DNA of 64,000 bases from an uncultured Alphaproteobacteria bacterium (GTDB lineage Bacteria > Pseudomonadota > Alphaproteobacteria > HIMB59): the NCBI GenBank assembly GCA_902613845.1, contig CACMIW010000002.1, positions 62,001 through 126,000 on the forward strand, given 5' to 3'. The notes beneath the pieces are model-generated. The model had not been told where the DNA came from, did not search any database, and worked only from the letters and a program-made list of their open reading frames with translations. The position numbers and the translations under genes were made by a program. This document shows, piece by piece, positions 58,706 through 64,000 of the stretch. Position 1 is the stretch's first letter. Each line of letters opens with the position of its first letter.

Positions 58706-59794
58706 ATGAAACTTAATAATCAAAATATATTCACTAAAACAGATCAAAAAATACTTTGGGATGATCAATTAAAAGGATTTGGAGTTAGAATTTATGAATC
58801 TGGGAAAAGATCATTCATCATTCAAATAAGAGATAAAAGCAAAAAACAATTCAAAAGGACTATAGGTAACATCAATTTAGTCAGTCTTAAACAAGCCAGA
58901 GATAAAGCGAAAAGAATATTATCTCTAATTCATCTAGGAAATGATCCATTCGCTAAAGATAAAGATATTTACTTTAAGAATTTTATTAATGAATATATTG
59001 AGAAGGTTTCTAGTAGAACAAAGTCTATTAAATCCCAATTAAATGAGAAATCATTGTATAAGGTTTATCTCATACCCTACTTCGGTCATTTAAAAATCTC
59101 TCAAATAAATAAAAACAAAATCAGAAAGTTAATTTTTGATATGGAAAGTAAGCCTGTAATGGCTAATAAAGCTCATAACTTACTCTCTCACATGTTTAAT
59201 ATTGCCATAGAATGGGATTTGGTTAAGGAAAATCCATTAAAAGGAATAAAGAAATATCCCGAAGAAAAAAGAAATGTATTTCTTAACTTTGAACAAATAG
59301 AACAATTAATTAAAGTTTTAAATAAAGATTGTTCATTATCTTCTATGGCTATTAAGATGATGATACTAACTGGAGCTAGAAGAAGTGAAGTATTAAACTC
59401 AACTTTTGATCAATTTGACTTAATTAATCATTATTGGAACAGACCATATAACTCAACAAAACAACGTAAGACACATACTGTTCCTATCAGTGATAAAGTA
59501 ATTGAAATTGTTACAAATCTTAGAAAACAACAAAGTGGAGAATATTTATTTGCAAATTTTAAAGGTCAGCCAATGCAAGACATTAAAAAGAAATGGCAGA
59601 AAATTAGATTAGAAATAAACATGCCTCATCTAAGACTGCATGATTTAAGGCATAGTTTTGCAAGTTTTATGGCCAATAAAGGCATTCCTATAAGATTAAT
59701 TTCAGAATTACTTGGACATTCAAATATTCAAACTACTCTTAGATATGCTCATGTATTTGATAAATCTCTTAAAAAAGCAGTTAATCTAATTTAA
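58706..59794 (+). CDS. tyrosine recombinase/integrase with DUF4102 arm domain
   Basis: 362 residues from ATG 58706 (a TTG 24 bases upstream is less likely). N-terminal arm-binding domain 'LWDDQLKGFGVRIYESGKRS', core-binding SAM-like domain, then catalytic 'LTGARRSEVLNSTFDQ' (Arg I), 'HLRLHDLRHSFASFMA' (His-x-x-Arg) and 'LLGHSNIQTTLRYAHVFD' (His, Tyr). All five catalytic residues are present, so it is probably active. It lies about 140 bases from the tRNA fragment. Confidence 0.93.
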   Translation: MKLNNQNIFTKTDQKILWDDQLKGFGVRIYESGKRSFIIQIRDKSKKQFKRTIGNINLVSLKQARDKAKRILSLIHLGNDPFAKDKDIYFKNFINEYIEKVSSRTKSIKSQLNEKSLYKVYLIPYFGHLKISQINKNKIRKLIFDMESKPVMANKAHNLLSHMFNIAIEWDLVKENPLKGIKKYPEEKRNVFLNFEQIEQLIKVLNKDCSLSSMAIKMMILTGARRSEVLNSTFDQFDLINHYWNRPYNSTKQRKTHTVPISDKVIEIVTNLRKQQSGEYLFANFKGQPMQDIKKKWQKIRLEINMPHLRLHDLRHSFASFMANKGIPIRLISELLGHSNIQTTLRYAHVFDKSLKKAVNLI

Positions 59795-59844
59795 ATTAAT
59801 AGAAGAAAGTGAACTAAAAAAAAGTCAAAAAAATATAAATTCAA

Positions 59845-60006
59845 ATGATTAGAGCGCCTATGTGCCAGAACAAAAAATGTAAAGGGTACAAGAAAATTGA
59901 TTTCGTGATTAAGATGGTAAATTACAGGAACAAATACCTTTGTATCAAATGTAATCAGGAATTTAAATGGTCTATGCCCAGAGCTCCTAAGGGCGCTATA
60001 CTCTAA
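59845..60006 (+). CDS. small zinc-ribbon protein (53 residues)
   Basis: ATG followed by 53 codons with four cysteines: C7 and C12 (CQNKKC) and C33 and C36 (CIKC), i.e. a CX4C-X20-CX2C zinc ribbon flanked by lysines, ending 'EFKWSMPRAPKGAIL'. Its 3' end overlaps the convergent membrane protein gene by 4 bases. It is below common annotation cut-offs. Likely DNA- or RNA-binding; family not recognised. Confidence 0.55.
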   Translation: MIRAPMCQNKKCKGYKKIDFVIKMVNYRNKYLCIKCNQEFKWSMPRAPKGAIL

Positions 60007-60239
60007 TTTAAATATTTCCTATGAATATAAATTATAGAGTAAATAAATATTATAAAATGAGAAGGCCACCAGATAGGCATGTTGTTAAACCAATATAGCC
60101 ATTCAGTAAAAATCATAACAAGGCTTTGTTCATGACCATAAAATAACATAGAATTTGAGATAATTCTTAAACCAGTGTAGGAAAATATTAAAAAAAACAC
60201 TATAAATTTAAATCTATCAAAATCAAAAAACTTAGACAT
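60003..60239 (-). CDS. small membrane protein, unknown
   Basis: 78 residues with two hydrophobic segments (about 11-30 and 58-73) and aromatic-rich linker 'FTEWLYWFNNMPIWWPSHF'. 8 bases separate it from the next gene upstream on the same strand. No family recognised. Confidence 0.5.
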   Translation of the reverse strand: MSKFFDFDRFKFIVFFLIFSYTGLRIISNSMLFYGHEQSLVMIFTEWLYWFNNMPIWWPSHFIIFIYSIIYIHRKYLN

Positions 60240-60247
60240 ATGATATT

Positions 60248-60739
60248 TTAATTTATCTTATTTTTATCTTTTAAGTGTTTCCATAAATTACCACTAAATA
60301 CTTCATCATTATCATAATATGCAAGAATTAACTCCGAACTGATTATTAAATTATTTAATATAGTATTTATAGGCTTCTCATCTTCACAATCTTTTTTCAT
60401 ATTTACGAGAAGTAAGTCATAGAAATATTCTCTCCCCTCCATTCCATAAAATATATTTCTAAAATATCTTGAAAGTCTGCTTATCATCCAACTAAGCTCA
60501 AATGAATGATTTGTTTTGATAATAGAGTATCCGTACCAGCTATCTAGCTCTGTTGCTTTAGGGGATGTATCCTCTGGACAAATTGTCAAACCACTTAGAG
60601 AAAAACTTTTAAATTTATTATTTTTTTTAATTTTCTCTAAAAATTCTTGATCATTCATATCTCTTTTAAGTCGTATGAGATTTCTTTTAATCATCAATGA
60701 AATATCATGTTTAGATCTAATTTTATCAATATTGTTCAT
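60248..60739 (-). CDS. hypothetical island protein
   Basis: 163 residues, mostly helical and polar; a basic N-terminus (KIRSKHDISLMIKRNLIRLKR) and an aromatic block 'YFRNIFYGMEGREYFYDLL'. Clear ribosome site AAGGAAGG upstream. Middle gene of a three-gene minus-strand set with 60003 and 60757. Function unknown. Confidence 0.5.
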   Translation of the reverse strand: MNNIDKIRSKHDISLMIKRNLIRLKRDMNDQEFLEKIKKNNKFKSFSLSGLTICPEDTSPKATELDSWYGYSIIKTNHSFELSWMISRLSRYFRNIFYGMEGREYFYDLLLVNMKKDCEDEKPINTILNNLIISSELILAYYDNDEVFSGNLWKHLKDKNKIN

Positions 60740-60756
60740 AATTAACCTTCCTTAAT

Positions 60757-61029
60757 TTAAATTATTCTTTTAGGTATCTCTCTTTTTGGAGCCTGTATAA
60801 CTTCACCATTTAAAGAGCTTTTAAGCTGTTTGATAACCTTATCCAACTCTTCTGTGATGAAATTTTGTATATTTTTAATGTCTTCCTCATCGTATTTATA
60901 TGCTCTTTGATTTTTTAAATTTCCAATAGTCTTTATCGATCTAATTGCATTATCTAATCTCAAATTGCAATAAGTTAGAAAATTATCTCTTTTTTCCTTA
61001 TCTGTTTTTAAATTTACATTATCACCCAT
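60757..61029 (-). CDS. hypothetical island protein
   Basis: 90 residues, helical and highly charged (KTDKEKRDNFLTYCNLRLDN..), ending 'APKREIPKRII'. First gene of the minus-strand set, with ribosome site GAAAGGAA and a near-consensus promoter 25 bases further up. No domain recognised. Confidence 0.5.
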   Translation of the reverse strand: MGDNVNLKTDKEKRDNFLTYCNLRLDNAIRSIKTIGNLKNQRAYKYDEEDIKNIQNFITEELDKVIKQLKSSLNGEVIQAPKREIPKRII

Positions 61030-61336
61030 ATTAATTTCCTTTCTTAATTAAATAATATAATTATTATATATAATTATGTCAAGATATAATTTAATATTTT
61101 TAATACCCATATTTACGATAATCAGCATATTTACTTAATCCTCTTTTTCACTATGATTTACTTTATTGCACCAGAGTATAGCTGAGATGCCAAATCCATC
61201 TGGGAATCTCGTTTAAAGATATTTGACGAGCCAAAAATATCTACTCACGGTTGACAGGTCGTATATCGTAAATCCTGAAAAATCAACCCACTGAGTTTTT
61301 TTTCAGAAACTAAATAGATATTAAGGACAGAATAAT
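61030..61336. other. control region between divergent island operons
   Basis: 307 bases without a gene. The left part holds the minus-strand promoter (61054-61082). The right part (about 61180-61310) is less AT-rich and shows short overlapping hairpins: GAGAT/ATCTC (61184-61188 with 61206-61210) and CTCGT/ACGAG (61208-61212 with 61226-61230) compete for the same bases, and CTGAAAAA/TTTTTCAG (61275-61306) follows 30 bases before the AlpA-like start. It could be a structured leader RNA. Confidence 0.4.
61054..61082 (-). promoter_or_regulatory. near-consensus sigma-70 promoter with palindrome in its spacer
   Basis: On the minus strand TTGACA (61077-61082), 17-base spacer, TATATT (61054-61059), about 25 bases before the 61029 start. 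The spacer contains the inverted repeat ATAATTAT-tatat-ATAATTAT (61057-61077), a plausible operator for the AlpA- or HTH-type regulators encoded divergently. Confidence 0.6.
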
Positions 61337-61528
61337 ATGCTTGAACAGCTATATAATGAGAAAGAAACTGCAAAACTGCTCTCCCTGAGCGTTAAAACCC
61401 TTCAAAGGTACAGATATACTGGAGGGGGACCTACATACATTAAACTAGGTAAAAGCGTTAGGTACAAAGAGTCTGATATCCATATGTATGTATCAGCAAG
61501 AACTAGAAATATTACGACTGAACAATGA
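61337..61528 (+). CDS. AlpA/excisionase-like HTH protein
   Basis: 63 residues. MerR-type HTH of the HTH_17/AlpA family: 'YNEKETAKLLSLSVKTLQRYRYTGGGPTYIKLGKSVRYKESDI' in order, ending in a short basic tail. Such proteins act as excisionase directionality factors or activators of the integrase. Overlaps the next gene by ATGA. Confidence 0.85.
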   Translation: MLEQLYNEKETAKLLSLSVKTLQRYRYTGGGPTYIKLGKSVRYKESDIHMYVSARTRNITTEQ

Positions 61529-61884
61529 ACACAAAGGTGTATTTAACGACACCAGGTCATAAATTTAATTTAATAAGGGAAATAAATAAAAGAACTGACC
61601 TTAATAATGTAACTAAACTAATACTATGGGCTATTATTGATAGTTATAATATTGATAATGGAAAATGTTTTCCTTCAATAAATTTTATTGCATCTAAAGT
61701 CGGATGTTCAGTATCCTGGGTAAAAAAGAATATGAAATATGTCTATAATTCAAGGTATCTAGAAATTGTAAAAGGTCATACTGGCAAGGCTAATACCTAT
61801 AAGATTATTTACCAGACTATCTATCAGGTATCTGTATGGGTACCCCATAAAATAAATACACACGAAGGAGTTTTAAATAATTAA
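61525..61884 (+). CDS. helix-turn-helix protein (HTH_36-like)
   Basis: 119 residues with a winged helix typical of replication/initiation-type HTH_36 proteins: 'LWAIIDSYNIDNGKCFPSINFIASKVGCSVSWVKKNMKYV'. The C-terminal part is polar. Probably controls replication or expression of the island. Coupled to the AlpA-like gene by a 4-base overlap. Confidence 0.75.
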   Translation: MNTKVYLTTPGHKFNLIREINKRTDLNNVTKLILWAIIDSYNIDNGKCFPSINFIASKVGCSVSWVKKNMKYVYNSRYLEIVKGHTGKANTYKIIYQTIYQVSVWVPHKINTHEGVLNN

Positions 61885-62240
61885 TGAAACGTTAATTCAT
61901 AAAAGCGCTAGCCTTTATTGTAATTCGTAGCGTTAATATCTTAAAAGTTAATTACTTATAAGATGTCACTAATAAGATGATGGGTTTAGAGTTACCTAAA
62001 AAGATTGAGTTTTAAAATGTTACGCCGTAGCCTTTACTTTTATTAAAAAAATTGTGCGAGCGATTGGTTTATTGTAATTATATATGTAATTTTTAAACCC
62101 CCTACTCGTCTAATGCCTGTTATTAATGTGCCCCCTCACTTCGACCATAAATGAAGATGAGGGGGAAATATTGACATACTATGCCTTAGGATGTCAGATA
62201 ACATTTATATGACACTTATTAACTGTAAAAAAGATAAATC
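61885..62240. other. intergenic region with hairpins and short repeats
   Basis: 356 bases between convergent genes. TAGCCTTTA occurs at 61909 and 62028; CGCTA/TAGCG forms a hairpin at 61906-61932. A strong stem at 62131-62165 and the dyad TGACAT...ATGTCA (about 62174-62198) follow. It could be a remnant of an origin or a terminator region; no gene seen. Confidence 0.4.
62131..62165. terminator. strong GC-rich hairpin
   Basis: CCCCCTCA..TTC paired with GAA..TGAGGGGG around a short loop. It lies between the convergent HTH and restriction genes, but neither side has the T run of a classical intrinsic terminator. Confidence 0.4.
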
Positions 62241-64000
62241 TTAGATTTGAGCGTAAAACTCTTTTCTAGTTATAGTTGTATCAAATAAACCAACATCCTC
62301 TTTATCATGTGTGATAATACCAGAGTAAGTTAAACTAGCGTCTTCGATCCTCTTAAACTTAGCTATAGCATCATTCATTCTTGAGTTATTAAAAACATTT
62401 AGGTTTTTTAAAAGTCTAAAATCATCAACAGATAAGCCAGTTACTTTTTTAAATAAACCTGGTTCAATTTTTGAAATTACATCCTCTAGTTTCTTCTCAC
62501 GGTAATCTGTCAAATACATAAAAATAGGTATTCTTGTTGCAAATTTTATTAACTTTTCTTGGATAATTTTTCTTTTAGATTTTACCTCTTTCTCAGTTTC
62601 AGAGAGTTGTTTTTTTTCATTATTATTTAAATCTTCATCATTCGCTTTTGATTTTAGTTTATTAATAGAGTCTGTTTTGTTAATTATTGTTTCAATATCA
62701 TTTCTCAAAGAACGAAAACCTTCAATATTCATTAAAGCCTCCATAGCCTTGTCATCAGAAAGTAAACGTTCAAGAGTCATATTATCAACGTTAACAAGCA
62801 AAACACTTTCCCACCTTCTAGCCAATAAAGTTGATGTTGTTCCACTGAAAGCTATTTCTAATATTCCTTCAGCGTCAATTTCCTCCATTTTCATTCCATC
62901 ATAAGAAAGAACTGGAAGAAAGTTTATGAAATCTCTAACTTTTTTTTCTGGACTAATGTCATCTGTAACAAGTCTACAACTATAATCTGAAATTTGTCTT
63001 AAAGCTCTATCTGGAGCAAAATCAAAAATATAACATTCTTCTTTTAAAATTTCTGACTTTTTAGATTGATCTTCGTTTTTAATCTCCCAAGGTGTCTGAA
63101 CTCTAAATGCGGCTTGAAAATAAGTTTCAGGAGTCGATGAATTTCGTAACATAAATATACCCGTCCAAGGTTTTACAGAAACGCCAGTTATTAATTTCAT
63201 ACAAGATAATGTTATAGTTTTTGATTTAAGTGGGTCATCCATTGCTTCATACACAGGTTTAAGTGCATCAACACCCATACCAGCTTGATTACCAGCAGCT
63301 ACAATTACTTTATACTGCTGATAAAAGTTATTTTGTTTTTCGCCTATTAAGTTTTTCATTGCAAAACACGAGGCAACACTTGGTAAAAACCAAAATGTGT
63401 GTGAAAGAGATTTTAAAAGCCTAGTATCATAAAATGGCAATGGTGGTTTTTTTGAGCCTAATCTTAAATTATCAACTGTAGTTTCTAAGTATGAACCTCT
63501 AATTAAATCCAACCATTTTTGCACCTCATTCTTATGTATGAAAGTAGCTTGTGAGTCATTACCTTTAGCTGAAAAAAATTCATTTAAATTAAATTCGTTA
63601 AACTCACCAGAAACAGCAATATCTTTGATTGAATTAGGGAGTTGATATGTAAGTAGGACCATCCTAGGTAAAGCTAAATAAGGATTATTTTTTCCTTTCC
63701 ATTCAAGTTTAGATTTTTGTTCATCCGAATAAGTCCAATTAAATATTTGTTCTTCAATAAACTCTCCAGACTCCAAAGCTCTAAAAGGAGTTCCTGATAA
63801 ATAAAGATAATGATTAGTTGTTATTGGAAGTATTTTTTCATCAAAATATTCAATTCCCTCTCCTTCAACAAACTTAATTTCTTCTTTTTCTTCTGAGTCG
63901 AATAGTTCCTTAGCACTATCTCTCCAGGCACCATAATGATATTCATCAAATATTACACAATCCCAATTTGTTAAATGAACCCACTCATTTTTTGGTTTAA
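62241..64000 (-). CDS. SF2-helicase restriction endonuclease, 5' end outside window
   Basis: Open to the window end, so the start lies beyond 64000. Visible parts read in order: 'LTNWDCVIFDEYHYGAW' (motif II, DEYH), 'YLSGTPFRALESGEF' (motif III), 'TLSCMKLITGVSVKPW' and 'TYFQAAFRVQTPW' (motifs V and VI, the latter QxxxR). This is a translocase of the kind found in type III/ISP-like and DEAD-helicase restriction enzymes; the nuclease and N-terminal parts are off-window. The ~250-residue C-terminal part is unrecognised. No methyltransferase is in the window. Confidence 0.75.
   Translation of the reverse strand, partial: KPKNEWVHLTNWDCVIFDEYHYGAWRDSAKELFDSEEKEEIKFVEGEGIEYFDEKILPITTNHYLYLSGTPFRALESGEFIEEQIFNWTYSDEQKSKLEWKGKNNPYLALPRMVLLTYQLPNSIKDIAVSGEFNEFNLNEFFSAKGNDSQATFIHKNEVQKWLDLIRGSYLETTVDNLRLGSKKPPLPFYDTRLLKSLSHTFWFLPSVASCFAMKNLIGEKQNNFYQQYKVIVAAGNQAGMGVDALKPVYEAMDDPLKSKTITLSCMKLITGVSVKPWTGIFMLRNSSTPETYFQAAFRVQTPWEIKNEDQSKKSEILKEECYIFDFAPDRALRQISDYSCRLVTDDISPEKKVRDFINFLPVLSYDGMKMEEIDAEGILEIAFSGTTSTLLARRWESVLLVNVDNMTLERLLSDDKAMEALMNIEGFRSLRNDIETIINKTDSINKLKSKANDEDLNNNEKKQLSETEKEVKSKRKIIQEKLIKFATRIPIFMYLTDYREKKLEDVISKIEPGLFKKVTGLSVDDFRLLKNLNVFNNSRMNDAIAKFKRIEDASLTYSGIITHDKEDVGLFDTTITRKEFYAQI

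Larger units (their letters stand above)
58519..64000. mobile_element. genomic island integrated in tRNA-Arg(UCU)
   Basis: Starts with the split tRNA and the integrase, includes a zinc-ribbon protein, small unknown proteins, AlpA-like and HTH regulators and a restriction enzyme; it extends beyond 64000. The arrangement (att site, then integrase, then cargo) is standard for tRNA islands. Genes are shorter, more often unknown and have wider gaps than the chromosome to the left. Confidence 0.8.

Noticed and set aside
62131-62165. intrinsic terminator with certainty
   Set aside because: The stem is strong but no T run follows on either strand, so it is listed only with low confidence.

Overview
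The window is AT-rich throughout (about 30% G+C by eye). It is densely packed with short or overlapping gene junctions, and its gene content is alphaproteobacterial: a holB-metG-tatD-MBL run, typA, guaBA, an argB/argC block, twin-arginine signals and TRAP/ABC solute-binding proteins. With streamlined spacing, polar-solute transport and glucosylglycerate metabolism, the likely source is a small-genome marine alphaproteobacterium. It could be of the HIMB59/AEGEAN-169 or a SAR11/SAR116-like type, but the exact clade is inference. No rRNA, complete tRNA, CRISPR array or insertion sequence was recognised.

Layout. 1-36 kb is mostly core. It holds the replication/translation operon (holB, cut by the window edge, metG, tatD, PhnP-like hydrolase), two YbaK/ProXp-type tRNA editing proteins, typA, an msrA operon, a TRAP binding protein without its permease, and EamA and MFS transporters. 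A ggt-mazG-tolC-lysR chain follows. Arginine genes (argD, argB, argC) come next, together with a P-loop protein reminiscent of DUF1611/DgcN. Then come alaC, guaA/guaB, an alpha/beta hydrolase and metY. Among these sit exported polysaccharide-lyase-like and FG-GAP proteins. A DsrE-like gene carries two perfect 17-bp operator palindromes. The 3' end of guaA is duplicated (21 bp, one mismatch) around a ~0.5 kb insert carrying one small MGMT-like gene, a likely miniature integrated element.

37.4-42.1 kb is a complete glucosylglycerate cycle: plant-type glycerate 3-kinase, glucosyl-3-phosphoglycerate synthase, phosphatase and a GH13_18 phosphorylase. 42.2-57.0 kb is an accessory catabolic region and the best candidate for an undescribed pathway. 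It has a CUT1-type ABC transporter whose ATPase lies 9 kb away, five SnoaL-like proteins (four of them double-domain, in two paralogue pairs), a MetE-C-terminal-like zinc methyltransferase, a RraA/aldolase-family protein and a bicupin. It also has a sulfopropanediol/histidinol-dehydrogenase-family enzyme, an SDR and a HAD-fold protein that has lost its catalytic aspartates. Next to it is a 29-codon stub of a homocysteine S-methyltransferase gene, which suggests recent gene loss and supports methyl-transfer chemistry.

58.5 kb to the end is a genomic island integrated in tRNA-Arg(UCU). It contains a 45-bp tRNA 3' half, an adjacent tyrosine recombinase, a 53-residue zinc ribbon, three small unknown proteins, an AlpA-like/HTH regulator pair, structured non-coding stretches, and a large SF2-helicase restriction enzyme that runs off the window end.
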